63,948 bases of DNA from Mycobacterium sp. 852013-51886_SCH5428379 (lineage in GTDB: Bacteria; Actinomycetota; Actinomycetes; Mycobacteriales; Mycobacteriaceae). Shown here piece by piece: positions 9,232 through 17,561 of the stretch. How positions within the stretch are numbered: position 1 is the first letter of the stretch; the number at the start of each line of letters is the position of its first letter. The stretch lies in assembly GCF_001665575.1 (NCBI RefSeq), contig NZ_LZSU01000005.1, positions 1 to 63,948 on the forward strand, written 5' to 3'. The position numbers were made by a program, and so were the translations under genes. The notes beneath the pieces are model-generated. The model searched no databases. It was given only the letters and a program-made list of their open reading frames with translations, and was not told the origin of the DNA.

Positions 9232-10820
9232 CCACTCCTGTCCGGCGGCGCGGCCAACGGCTGACCGTCCAGGGCTGGCAGAACGTCGTGCTGCTGACCA
9301 TCGGTCTGTTGGTTCTCGCGGGAGCACTGGCCGGCGCGATGCTCATGAAGCGCACCGATGCGGTGTCCCGGGAGCTGATCGACCAGATCCAGCCCGCGCG
9401 TGTCGCGGCCTACCAGCTGCAGGTGGCGCTGCGCGATCAGGAGACCGCGGTGCGCGGCTACGCCATCGCCGCGGATCCGCAGTTCCTCGCGCCCTATTAC
9501 GACGGACGCGCGGCCGAACAGGATGCGGCGGATCTCATCAGCGAGCTGGTACCCGACAACACGACACTGATGGCCGGTCTCGACGCCATCCAGTTGGCCG
9601 CCGACGAATGGCGGGCCAACTTCGCCGAGCCGCTGATCGCCGAGGTCCGCCCCGGTGTGCCCGGACCCGCCGACAGCACGCTGGCCCAGCAGGGCAAGGC
9701 CGAATTCGACTCCATCAGGGCACTTTTCGAAGACCAGAACCGAGACTTCACCGCGGCGCGTGCCGAAGGGCTCGATGACCTCAACGAGGTGCGCACCTGG
9801 CGTGACCGGGTACTCGCCGCGATGATCGCCACCTTCTTCATCGCGGGTCTGCTGCTGTCACTGGTCATGCGTCGCGCCGTGATCCGGCCCCTGTCCGCCC
9901 TGGCGGCATCGTGCCGGCGAATCAGTCAGGGGCACTTCGACGAACGCATCGTCCCGCAGGGACCGCGTGACATCCTCGCCATCACCTACGACGTCAAGGC
10001 CATGCGGCGGCGGATCCTCGACGAACTCGAAGCCTCGCAGGCGGCGCAGCGTTCGCTCGACGAGCAGACCGTCGATCTGCGGCGCTCCAACGCCGAACTC
10101 GAACAGTTCGCCTACGTGGCCTCCCACGACCTGCAGGAGCCGCTGCGCAAGGTCGCCTCGTTCTGCCAGCTGCTCGAAAAGCGCTACGGCGATCAACTCG
10201 ACGAGCGCGGGACCGAGTACATCCGGTTCGCCGTCGACGGCGCCAAGCGGATGCAGGTGCTGATCAACGATCTGCTGACGTTCTCGCGGGTGGGCCGGAT
10301 GGGCGGCGAGGAGAAAGGGGTCGCCCTCGACGCCGTGCTCGACGAGGCAATCGCCAATCTCGCGGTCGCGGTGGAGGATTCGGGCGCCGAGGTGGTGCGG
10401 CCCGGCGACCCCCTGCCCACGATCTCCGGCGACCCCACCCTGCTGACCATGCTCTGGCAGAACCTCGTCGGCAACGCCATCAAGTTCCGCCGTCCCGACA
10501 CCGCGCCCCGGATCGTGATCGAATGCGAGCAGGGCTCCGGCGACCGCGCCGATTTCTGGGTCATCACCCTGTCCGACAACGGAATCGGCATTGCGCCGGA
10601 ATTCTCCGAGAAGGTGTTCGTGATCTTCCAGCGACTCCACGGCCGCGACGTCTACAGCGGTACGGGCATCGGCCTGGCGCTGTGCAAGAAGATCGTCGAA
10701 TACCACGGCGGCACCATCTGGATCGACACGTCCTATACCCAAGGCACCCGGTTCCACCTGACCCTGCCGGTCGCCGCGCACGACGAACCTCAAGCCGTTC
10801 TGGAAGGAGCGCAACAGTGA
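9228..10820 (+). CDS. CHASE3-HAMP sensor histidine kinase
   Basis: A 530-residue membrane sensor kinase. One helix at about 19-38 and another near 196-216 flank a CHASE3-like extracytoplasmic sensor with the typical RDQETAVRGYAI segment. A HAMP linker follows, then a HisKA domain with phospho-acceptor H300 in ASHDLQEPLRK, and a HATPase domain with N box (NLVGNAIKF), G1 (DNGIGI) and G2 (GTGIGLALCKK). The kinase region resembles phytochrome-type kinases that phosphorylate Rcp1-like receivers. The GTG start at 9228 overlaps the upstream TGA, and the stop overlaps the next GTG by four bases, so the three genes are translationally coupled. The stimulus is unknown. Confidence 0.9.
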   Translation: MTTPVRRRGQRLTVQGWQNVVLLTIGLLVLAGALAGAMLMKRTDAVSRELIDQIQPARVAAYQLQVALRDQETAVRGYAIAADPQFLAPYYDGRAAEQDAADLISELVPDNTTLMAGLDAIQLAADEWRANFAEPLIAEVRPGVPGPADSTLAQQGKAEFDSIRALFEDQNRDFTAARAEGLDDLNEVRTWRDRVLAAMIATFFIAGLLLSLVMRRAVIRPLSALAASCRRISQGHFDERIVPQGPRDILAITYDVKAMRRRILDELEASQAAQRSLDEQTVDLRRSNAELEQFAYVASHDLQEPLRKVASFCQLLEKRYGDQLDERGTEYIRFAVDGAKRMQVLINDLLTFSRVGRMGGEEKGVALDAVLDEAIANLAVAVEDSGAEVVRPGDPLPTISGDPTLLTMLWQNLVGNAIKFRRPDTAPRIVIECEQGSGDRADFWVITLSDNGIGIAPEFSEKVFVIFQRLHGRDVYSGTGIGLALCKKIVEYHGGTIWIDTSYTQGTRFHLTLPVAAHDEPQAVLEGAQQ

Positions 10821-11263
10821 CCACCCCCAGCCGACCGATCGACGTCCTGCTGATCGAGGACGACCCCGGCGACGAACTGATCACCCGGGAAGCGTTCGAG
10901 CACAACAAGATCAGCAACACCCTGCACGTCGCCCACGACGGCGAGGAGGGGCTGGACTTCCTCTACCGCCGCGGACCGTTCGCCGACGCGCCGCGCCCGG
11001 ATCTGATCCTGCTCGACCTGAACCTGCCCAAGTACGACGGCAGGCAGCTGCTCGAGACGGTGAAGTCCGACCCGGACCTCAACCACATCCCCGTCGTGGT
11101 GCTCACCACCTCGTCGGCCGAAGAGGACATTCTGCGCAGCTACAAGCTGCACGCGAACGCCTATGTCACCAAACCGGTCGACCTCGACCAGTTCATGAAC
11201 GCCGTCCGCCAGATCGACGAGTTCTTCGTCCAGGTGGTCCGGCTGCCCCAGGGCCGTTCCTGA
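10817..11263 (+). CDS. Rcp1-type single-domain response regulator
   Basis: A 148-residue stand-alone receiver domain of the phytochrome-regulator Rcp1 class. It has the acidic pocket EDD at about 14-16, phospho-acceptor D67 in LLDLNLPKYDG, the Thr/Ser switch in VLTTSSAEED, and the Lys in YVTKPVD. There is no output domain, so it probably acts as a phosphate shuttle or sink, or binds a protein partner. The GTG start at 10817 overlaps the kinase stop and has GGAAGGAGC upstream. The triad order phosphatase-kinase-receiver implies a branched phosphorelay with two receivers for one kinase. Confidence 0.9.
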   Translation: MTTPSRPIDVLLIEDDPGDELITREAFEHNKISNTLHVAHDGEEGLDFLYRRGPFADAPRPDLILLDLNLPKYDGRQLLETVKSDPDLNHIPVVVLTTSSAEEDILRSYKLHANAYVTKPVDLDQFMNAVRQIDEFFVQVVRLPQGRS

Positions 11264-11301
11264 TCTTCTCGATTGACCGGCGCCCATCGGGGAACAGCTC
11301 G

Positions 11302-11976
11302 ATGATGCAGACCCACGAGTACGCTCCCGGCCGCTCGGCCGATCTGTACGGCGACCCCGGCCGTCCCACCGTGCTGCTATGGCACGGTATGCAGACCGAT
11401 TCCCGCGCCGCGGTCCGTCCGCTGGCCGAGCGGATTGCCGCACGCGGTCACCGCGTCGTCGCGCCCGATTGGAACTCCCACGCCGACGACCGCGGGCGGT
11501 CCGATCTGCTCGCCTCCGCACGGTTCGCCGCCGACCAGGCCGGTGGTGACGGCGCCCTGGTCGTGGTGGGCTGGTCGATGGGCGGCGCCGCCGCGGCCGG
11601 CCTGACGCTGGCGGCCGACCGCCACGGTGTCCCTGTGGCGCGTGCGGTCACCCTCGGCGGCGCGTTCATGGCGCAGGATCCGCTGTCCGGCGCCCGCCTC
11701 GGGGACGCGCCCCCGTCGGGCGATCCGGTGCCGATGCTGCTGCTGCACGGCAGCGGCGACGACGTCGTACCCGCCTCCTCGAGCAGCGAGTTCGCCGCCG
11801 TGCTGCGCGGATACGGATGGCCGGTCGAGTTCGTCGAGCTCGCCGCCGACCACGGCGACATCGCCGGTGCCCGCTACGACGCGGCGGCCGACCGGTACGA
11901 ACCCGCCGATGATCCCGCCGCGCTGGCCGTCGCCGATGATGTGGCGGCGCGCATCGTCGGGTCGTTTCCGTCCTGA
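11302..11976 (+). CDS. Alpha/beta hydrolase (dienelactone-hydrolase-like)
   Basis: A 224-residue cytosolic alpha/beta hydrolase. The nucleophile elbow is GWSMGG, the oxyanion HG motif sits in LLWHGMQ near the N terminus, an Asp appears in LLLHGSGDDVVPA, and the late His is in ADHGD. The short single-domain form resembles prolyl-oligopeptidase/dienelactone-like hydrolases. Two consecutive ATGs occur at 11302 and 11305; neither has a strong ribosome site. It follows the signalling operon by 38 bases and precedes the glutamate-synthase-like gene by 21 bases. The substrate is unknown. Confidence 0.75.
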   Translation: MMQTHEYAPGRSADLYGDPGRPTVLLWHGMQTDSRAAVRPLAERIAARGHRVVAPDWNSHADDRGRSDLLASARFAADQAGGDGALVVVGWSMGGAAAAGLTLAADRHGVPVARAVTLGGAFMAQDPLSGARLGDAPPSGDPVPMLLLHGSGDDVVPASSSSEFAAVLRGYGWPVEFVELAADHGDIAGARYDAAADRYEPADDPAALAVADDVAARIVGSFPS

Positions 11977-11997
11977 CGACCGGGGAACCCCTGTGAC

Positions 11998-13563
11998 GTG
12001 AGTCGCACCCTTCCGGCCCTCGCCGCCGCAGCCGCCTCGGCGCTGGCGGCCGCCGCCGCGCGAGATCTCGTCCAGAACAAGCACGCGCTGCTGCGGAACT
12101 ATCCGCTGGTCGGGCATGCCCGGTACCTGATCGAAGCCGTCGGCCCGGAGTTGCGGCAGTACGTCGTCGCGGCCAACGACGAAGAGCGCCCGTTCACCAG
12201 GGATCAGCGCCGTTGGGTGTACGCGTCGGCCAAGAAGCAGAACAACTACTTCGGATTCGGCACCGACAACGACGTCGAGCACACCTCGGGTTACGCCGTC
12301 ATCAAGCACCGGACCTTCGGCAGTAACGCGCCGGCCTCGTCGGCCGCGGCCGGATACGAGGTGAAGGTGCCGTGCGCGAAGGTGCTCGGCGCGGCGCGGG
12401 GACGCGCAGGCGCATTCCGGCCCACGTCGGTGGTCAATATCTCCGCGATGAGTTTCGGATCGCTGTCGGGTAACGCCGTGGAGGCCTTGAATCGCGGTGC
12501 TGCACTGGCCGACTGCCTGCACAACACCGGCGAGGGCGGTATCTCCCGGCACCATCGGCACGGCGGTGAGCTCATGTTCCAGATCGGCACCGCCTATTTC
12601 GGCTGCCGGGACGACGCGGGCGGCTTCTCCCTGGACAAGTTGAAGGCCGTCATCGCCGACGCGCCGGTCCGGGCCCTGGAGATCAAGCTGAGCCAGGGCG
12701 CCAAACCCAGCCTCGGCGGGGTGCTGCCCGCACCCAAGGTGTCCGCGGAGATCGCGGCCGCGCGGGGCGTACCGGAGGGCCGCGACTGCGTGAGCCCGTC
12801 CCGGCACACCGAGTTCTGGGACACCGACAGCCTGCTCGACTGGGTGGAGCTACTCGCCGCGGAGACCGGTCTGCCGGTAGGCGTCAAGGCCGCGGTCGGC
12901 GACCTCGACTTCTGGGAGGAGCTCGCCGATCAGATGCGGGAAACCGACCGCGGCGTCGATTTCGTGACCATCGACGGCGGCGAGGGCGGTACGGGCGCGG
13001 CGCCGCTGATCTTCACCGACAGCGTCTCACTGCCGTTCCAGCTGGGATTCGCCCAGGTGTACCGGATCTTCGCCGAGCGTGGACTGCACGAGGACGTCGT
13101 GTTCATCGGCGGCGGGAAGTTGGGGCTGCCGGTCAATGCGGTCGTCGGTTTCGCGCTGGGATGCGACATGGTCAGCGTCGCGCGCGAGGCGATGCTGGCG
13201 ATCGGCTGCATCCAGGCGCAGAAGTGCCACACCGACATGTGCCCCACGGGCGTCGCCACGCAGAACAAGTGGTTGGCCCGCGGTCTGGTGCCGGATGTCA
13301 AAGCGGTGCGCGCGGCGAACTACGTCAAGACCCTGCGGCGTGATCTGATCAAGGTCGCCGAGGCCTGCGGGGTCGAACACCCCGGCCTCATCAGCACCGA
13401 ATCCGTGGACATCCTCGACGGCCGCATGACCGCCACGCCGCTGCACGAGGTGTACGGCTACGTCCCCGGCATGGGCCTGCCGTCGGCGGCCGACCGGGAC
13501 GAGATCGTCCGGCTGATGACGACGACCGCGCCGGACCTCACCCCTGCTCCAGGCCCGTCTTGA
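11998..13563 (+). CDS. FMN-binding glutamate synthase family protein
   Basis: A 521-residue protein matching the central FMN/Fe-S synthase domain of glutamate synthase without the amidotransferase or C-terminal helix. An N-terminal hydrophobic segment may anchor it. Recognisable blocks include NISAMSFGSLSG, the substrate loop HNTGEGGISRHH, TIDGGEGGTGAAP, the FMN-binding VFIGGGKLG, and the iron-sulfur cysteines in CIQAQKCHTDMCPTG. The stand-alone family is common in actinobacteria and its physiological reaction is uncertain; ferredoxin-dependent glutamate formation or another flavin oxidoreductase role is possible. The GTG start at 11998 is used. Its 3' end overlaps the convergent ArsR-type gene by 26 bases. 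Confidence 0.88.
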   Translation: MSRTLPALAAAAASALAAAAARDLVQNKHALLRNYPLVGHARYLIEAVGPELRQYVVAANDEERPFTRDQRRWVYASAKKQNNYFGFGTDNDVEHTSGYAVIKHRTFGSNAPASSAAAGYEVKVPCAKVLGAARGRAGAFRPTSVVNISAMSFGSLSGNAVEALNRGAALADCLHNTGEGGISRHHRHGGELMFQIGTAYFGCRDDAGGFSLDKLKAVIADAPVRALEIKLSQGAKPSLGGVLPAPKVSAEIAAARGVPEGRDCVSPSRHTEFWDTDSLLDWVELLAAETGLPVGVKAAVGDLDFWEELADQMRETDRGVDFVTIDGGEGGTGAAPLIFTDSVSLPFQLGFAQVYRIFAERGLHEDVVFIGGGKLGLPVNAVVGFALGCDMVSVAREAMLAIGCIQAQKCHTDMCPTGVATQNKWLARGLVPDVKAVRAANYVKTLRRDLIKVAEACGVEHPGLISTESVDILDGRMTATPLHEVYGYVPGMGLPSAADRDEIVRLMTTTAPDLTPAPGPS

Positions 13564-14311
13564 GCGTCGAGAGTTTGTATGGCCACCCCGCCGAGATCAG
13601 CGGCCGCACAACGCCGCCCGGATCGAATCCGTCGTGGGTGAGGGTGAGCCTGACCTGTCCATCCACCTGCTCGATGTCGAGCGTCACTCGGGAGCGTTGT
13701 TCGACGGCGGCCTGCGCGAGCGTCTGGGCGTCCACCTCGGCGATCGAGGCGATCTCCGGGACGAAGGTGTGGAAGGTGTAGGCGAGCCGGGCGTAGGGAT
13801 CGGATTCCAGCACGATCTGATCCGGGTGGGCGATCTCGAGTCCGTTGTCGACCCACGTGTAGGCGGCGCCCTTCTCCCAACTCGAGTGCATCGCGTGGCC
13901 CAGGTAGCGAGCGGAGTAGGCCGGGTCGGTGACGGCCTGCCACAGGCGCTCCGGCGTGGTGCGGATGTAGCTGGTGTAGACGAACGGTTCACTGCCGTGC
14001 GTCGGAGGAGTTTCCAGAGCCGTCTCGAGGTCGGCCAAGACCTGGATCCGGGCACGGTCGTACTGGTTGATCCAACGGTCGGACACAGCGTTGATCGGCT
14101 CCACGTTCAGGTAGTGCAGCTTCTCGCGGCCGCGGCGCACGGTGGTGACCAGATCCGCTGATTCGAGGACCGCGAGGTGCTTGCTGACCGATTGCCGGCT
14201 CGTCTGCAGCCCTGCGCACAGGTCGCGCAGGGTCTGACCGTTGCGCCAGTTGAGTTTGTCGAGGAGACGCCGACGGCTCGGGTCCGCGAGTGCCTTGAAC
14301 ACCTTGTCCAT
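13538..14311 (-). CDS. ArsR-type regulator fused to an SRPBCC (AHSA1-like) domain
   Basis: A 257-residue fusion. Residues 1-90 form an ArsR winged helix (MDKVFKALADPSRRRLL, then TSRQSVSKHLAVLE as the recognition region). Residues 110-255 are an SRPBCC/Aha1-like START-fold domain, which usually binds hydrophobic ligands. The fusion is a recurring actinobacterial architecture in which the START fold probably senses a ligand for the DNA-binding half. No metal-binding cysteine pair is visible in the recognition region, arguing against metal sensing. The ATG at 14311 has GAAGGGC upstream; an upstream GTG at 14335 is possible. It is divergent from the NlpC-like gene across 263 bases. Confidence 0.85.
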   Translation of the reverse strand: MDKVFKALADPSRRRLLDKLNWRNGQTLRDLCAGLQTSRQSVSKHLAVLESADLVTTVRRGREKLHYLNVEPINAVSDRWINQYDRARIQVLADLETALETPPTHGSEPFVYTSYIRTTPERLWQAVTDPAYSARYLGHAMHSSWEKGAAYTWVDNGLEIAHPDQIVLESDPYARLAYTFHTFVPEIASIAEVDAQTLAQAAVEQRSRVTLDIEQVDGQVRLTLTHDGFDPGGVVRPLISAGWPYKLSTLKTGLEQG

Positions 14312-14574
14312 GAAAGCCCTTCGATGTGCAACCATGCGGCTGCCTCAGTGACCATATGCACCCGCTCGGTTGCTGGTCAAACCCGGCCATCGGCGCGGCC
14401 ATGGGCGCCTCAATGCTGCGGCGTCGGTGCCGGCGACGGGCTCGCCGGAGCGAACCGACCTTTGCCGAATGTGACTGTTGACGGGGAATTCGCCGCGCCC
14501 CCGCGAATCTGTAAGCTGATCGAGCAAAACCGGGACGGCGGACGGCAACACGCCGCTGACGTGCTCCATTCGGT

Positions 14575-15087
14575 GTGACTGTGCTCACTGAATCAGTCAA
14601 ACATGAAGGCGCTCACGCCGTTTGGCATGGTTTTCGACCGCTGTTAATGTCCGGCCGCATGTTTGCTCTTGCATCACTGTTGACACTTGTCAGCTCGGTA
14701 TCGGGCACGCCGTACATCAGTGGCGGTGACTCGCCTGCCGGCACGGACTGCTCCGGGCTGGCATCCTGGGTCAGTAACGCCGCCACCGGCCGACCGGTCT
14801 ACGGCGACCGCTTCACGACCGCGAACATGGAAAACGCTCTCGCCAGCCGCGGCTTCCAGCACGGCTCCGAGCCGGGCGCGCTGGTGATCGGCTGGAACAG
14901 CGGCCACGCGGCGGTCACGCTGCCCGACGGCACCCCGGTGTCCTCCGGCGAGGGTGGCGGCGTGCAGATCGGTGGCGGCGGCGCCTTCCAGCCGCAGTTC
15001 ACCAACCAGATGTATCTGCCGATCCCCGAGGCGCCGCCCCCGCCGCCTCCGGGCGCACCGCTGCCGCCCCCGCCGATGGCGGCCTGA
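14575..15087 (+). CDS. Secreted NlpC/P60-like peptidase resembling phage tail/lysin cysteine peptidases
   Basis: A protein of up to 170 residues with an export signal (MFALASLLTLVSSVSG). A compact cysteine-peptidase-like domain follows, with the nucleophile in GTDCSGLASWVSNAATG, the histidine in WNSGHAAVTLPDG, then a glycine-rich SSGEGGGVQIGGGGAF segment and a proline-rich tail. The family would cleave peptidoglycan cross-links outside the membrane. The pattern strongly recalls domains in mycobacteriophage tape-measure and lysin proteins, an inference from memory. The start is uncertain: GTG 14575 is annotated, but ATG 14647 or 14659 would place the signal peptide at the N terminus. The preceding 263 bases hold no recognised element. 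Confidence 0.65.
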   Translation: MTVLTESVKHEGAHAVWHGFRPLLMSGRMFALASLLTLVSSVSGTPYISGGDSPAGTDCSGLASWVSNAATGRPVYGDRFTTANMENALASRGFQHGSEPGALVIGWNSGHAAVTLPDGTPVSSGEGGGVQIGGGGAFQPQFTNQMYLPIPEAPPPPPPGAPLPPPPMAA

Positions 15088-15116
15088 CGCGACCCGTCAT
15101 GTGACAGGCTTCGCGG

Positions 15117-16253
15117 ATGGAGTTGCCCCGTCCGCGAACTGAGCTCCCCCACCTCGCCGACGTCGTGCCCTCGATGCTCGCCGCGATGAACGTGCCGGGC
15201 TTCGACCGGCGCATCGACCTCGCCGTCGACGTACGGGCGGCCTGCGTACTGCTCATCGACGGCCTCGGCGCCGACCTGCTGAGCCGGCACGCCGCCGACG
15301 CGCCCGTGCTGAGCGCTCTACGCGGCCAGAGCCTGCAGGTCGGCTTCCCGTCGACCACGGTCGCCAGCCTCGCCGCGGTCGGCACCGGTTGTCGGTCCGG
15401 GGCGCACGGCATGGTCGGCTACACGTTCCGGTTGCCCGACGCGGGTGTGATCAATCCGCTGCGTTGGCGCACCCATCCCGGCGGCGCCGATCTCCTCGGC
15501 GACGCCCCGCCGGAGGACGTGCAGGCGATGCCGACTGTCTTCGAGCGGGCCGCCGCGACGGGGATGGCCGTCAGCGTGGTGTCCAACGCCGAATTCGCCG
15601 GATCGGGGCTGACACGCGCGGTGCTGCGGGGCGGCCGGTTCCTCGGCGTCCACGGCCTCGGCGACCTGGCCGCGTCGGTGCGCGCCGTCCTCGCCGAGGG
15701 CGGGTTCTGCTATGGGTACCACGGCGATCTCGATCTCCTCGGGCATCTGTACGGGCCGGGTTCGACCGCGTGGCGGATGCAGCTGCGGCAGGTCGACCGG
15801 CTCGTCGAGTCGGTGGTCGCCGGGCTGCCCTCGGGCGGGCTGCTCGCCGTCGTCGCCGATCACGGCATGGTCGAGGTCGACCCGGACGCCGTTGTCGACC
15901 TCGACGCCACCCCTGAGCTGCACGACGGCGTCGTCACGATCGCGGGCGAGGCCCGTGCCCGGTACGTCTACGTCGCCGACGGCGCCGGCGCCTCGGTGGC
16001 GGCCGCCTGGCGCGAGACCCTCGGTGAGCGGGCGTGGGTGGCCACCCGCGACGAAGCGATCGCGGCGGGCTGGTTCGGCGATCGCATCGCCGACGACGCA
16101 CGGCGCCGGATCGGCGACATCGTCGTCGCGGCAAGGGATTCCGCAGCCCTGGTGCGGCGGTCGACCGAACCTCTCGAATCGTCGCTGCGCGGTCACCACG
16201 GTTCGCTCACCGACGCCGAACAGCGCGTACCCCTGTTGCTCGCGTCCGCCTGA
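15117..16253 (+). CDS. Alkaline phosphatase-fold nucleotide pyrophosphatase/phosphodiesterase
   Basis: A 378-residue member of the type I phosphodiesterase/nucleotide pyrophosphatase family, which cleaves phosphodiester or pyrophosphate bonds with two metals. The first metal-ligand Asp is in LLIDGLGADLL, the nucleophilic Thr in FPSTTVASLAAVGTG, the glycine stretch GAHGMVGYTF follows, and later ligands are in YGYHGDLDLLGH and VADHGMVEVD. No signal peptide or membrane segment is seen, so it is probably cytosolic. ATG at 15117 is used. It heads a run of three plus-strand genes with short gaps. The substrate is unknown. Confidence 0.85.
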   Translation: MELPRPRTELPHLADVVPSMLAAMNVPGFDRRIDLAVDVRAACVLLIDGLGADLLSRHAADAPVLSALRGQSLQVGFPSTTVASLAAVGTGCRSGAHGMVGYTFRLPDAGVINPLRWRTHPGGADLLGDAPPEDVQAMPTVFERAAATGMAVSVVSNAEFAGSGLTRAVLRGGRFLGVHGLGDLAASVRAVLAEGGFCYGYHGDLDLLGHLYGPGSTAWRMQLRQVDRLVESVVAGLPSGGLLAVVADHGMVEVDPDAVVDLDATPELHDGVVTIAGEARARYVYVADGAGASVAAAWRETLGERAWVATRDEAIAAGWFGDRIADDARRRIGDIVVAARDSAALVRRSTEPLESSLRGHHGSLTDAEQRVPLLLASA

Positions 16254-16292
16254 GCGGTGTGGGCCCCCGCGGGCGCGGGTACGCCGTGATCG

Positions 16293-16772
16293 ATGCAGAC
16301 CTTTCTGCCCTACGCCGGCTTCGACGACAGCGCCGCGGTACTCGACCTGCGCAGACTCGGCAAGCAGCGGGTCGAGACGATCCAGGTGCTGCGGGCCCTG
16401 ACCGTGCCCGGGTACGGATGGCGGCATCACCCAGCCGCGGCGATGTGGGCGGGCTACGAGGAAGCGCTGGTCCGGTACGGATTACAGATCTGCGACCAGT
16501 GGTGCCGCAACGACCGCGCCGACACCTGCGCCACCACGCTGGTGACCGACCTCGCCGCGACTGTCGGCATCAGCGCCGTCCGCACCCAGGAGGCGCTCGC
16601 GGCCGACGGCGACCTGCCGCCGTGGCTGGGCGATGACGCCGTGCACCGCAGTCACCGCTCGGCGTTGGTCCGCAAGGATCCCGACCACTACCGCCGCGTC
16701 TTCGGCGACGTCCCGGACGACCTGCCCTACGTATGGCCGGCGTCGGATCGGCAGCGGCGGATTCCGGTCTGA
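16293..16772 (+). CDS. Pyrimidine-dimer DNA glycosylase-like family protein
   Basis: A 159-residue protein beginning MQTFLPYAGFDDSAAVLDLRRLGKQR, a hallmark of an actinobacterial family (annotated after M. smegmatis members) that is related to the pyrimidine-dimer DNA glycosylase/endonuclease V family. The C-terminal WLGDDAVHRSHRSALVRKDP and YRRVFGDV segment corresponds to the helical region of T4 endonuclease V. Whether it acts on DNA has not been shown as far as I know, so the function is inferred from the fold family only. It lies between the phosphodiesterase and yaaA genes on the same strand. The ATG at 16293 fits the conserved N terminus. Confidence 0.7.
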   Translation: MQTFLPYAGFDDSAAVLDLRRLGKQRVETIQVLRALTVPGYGWRHHPAAAMWAGYEEALVRYGLQICDQWCRNDRADTCATTLVTDLAATVGISAVRTQEALAADGDLPPWLGDDAVHRSHRSALVRKDPDHYRRVFGDVPDDLPYVWPASDRQRRIPV

Positions 16773-16810
16773 CGAGTTGTTCGAGAAACCGGCCCGCTAC
16801 CCTCGTCGCC

Positions 16811-17557
16811 GTGCTCGTGCTGCTGCCGCCCTCGGAGACCAAACGTGTGGGCGGGGACGGGCCGCCCCTGCGCATCGACGGGCTCACCTCGCCGGAACTG
16901 GAACCAGTGCGCACGGCGCTGGTCGACGAGCTGATCGCGCTGGCCGCGGACCCGGAGGCCAGCAGGCGTGCACTCGGCCTGTCGGCCAGTCAGAACGCCG
17001 AGATCGACCGCAACGCCGCGCTGCGCACCTCCCCCACCCTGCCGGCCATCGAGCGCTACACCGGCGTCCTCTACGACGCCCTCGACTTCGGCTCGCTGAG
17101 CGCCGCTGCGGCCGCGCGCGCCCGCAGCCGGCTGGCCGTCGGATCAGCGCTGTTCGGTCTGTTGCGCGCCGACGACGCCGTACCGGCCTATCGGCTGTCG
17201 GCGTCGTCGAAGCTGCCCGGCCGCCCGACACTCGCCGCGCGCTGGCGGTCGGAACTCGAACCGGTGCTCGCGCGCATCGCGGAACAGGAACTCGTCGTCG
17301 ACCTGCGGTCCGGGTCCTACGCCGCGCTGGCGAAGATCCCCTCGGCGGTCGACGTCGACGTCGTCGCCGAACACGCCGACGGCCGGCGAACCGTCGTCAG
17401 TCATTTCAACAAGGCCCACAAAGGCCGGCTTGCACGGGTGCTGGCCACCACGCGCGCCGAACCGGCCGACGCGGCGGCCGTGGCGGCCATCGCCCGCCGC
17501 GCCGGGATGCGGGTGGAGCGCGTCCAGCGGCAGCTGACCGTCGTCGTCGCCGGCTGA
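16811..17557 (+). CDS. yaaA: Peroxide stress protein YaaA
   Basis: A 248-residue YaaA/DUF328 protein. The family limits intracellular free iron and DNA damage during peroxide stress in E. coli. The diagnostic N terminus VLVLLPPSETK, the central YTGVLYDALDFGSL, the GLLRADDAVPAYRLSASSKLPG block and the C-terminal VSHFNKAHKGRLAR motif are all present. The GTG at 16811 is chosen because the conserved sequence begins immediately after it; longer upstream readings overlap the previous gene. It is 38 bases downstream of the DNA glycosylase-like gene. The window also carries furA-katG, another peroxide defence locus, about 14 kb away. Confidence 0.92.
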   Translation: MLVLLPPSETKRVGGDGPPLRIDGLTSPELEPVRTALVDELIALAADPEASRRALGLSASQNAEIDRNAALRTSPTLPAIERYTGVLYDALDFGSLSAAAAARARSRLAVGSALFGLLRADDAVPAYRLSASSKLPGRPTLAARWRSELEPVLARIAEQELVVDLRSGSYAALAKIPSAVDVDVVAEHADGRRTVVSHFNKAHKGRLARVLATTRAEPADAAAVAAIARRAGMRVERVQRQLTVVVAG

Positions 17558-17561
17558 GCGG

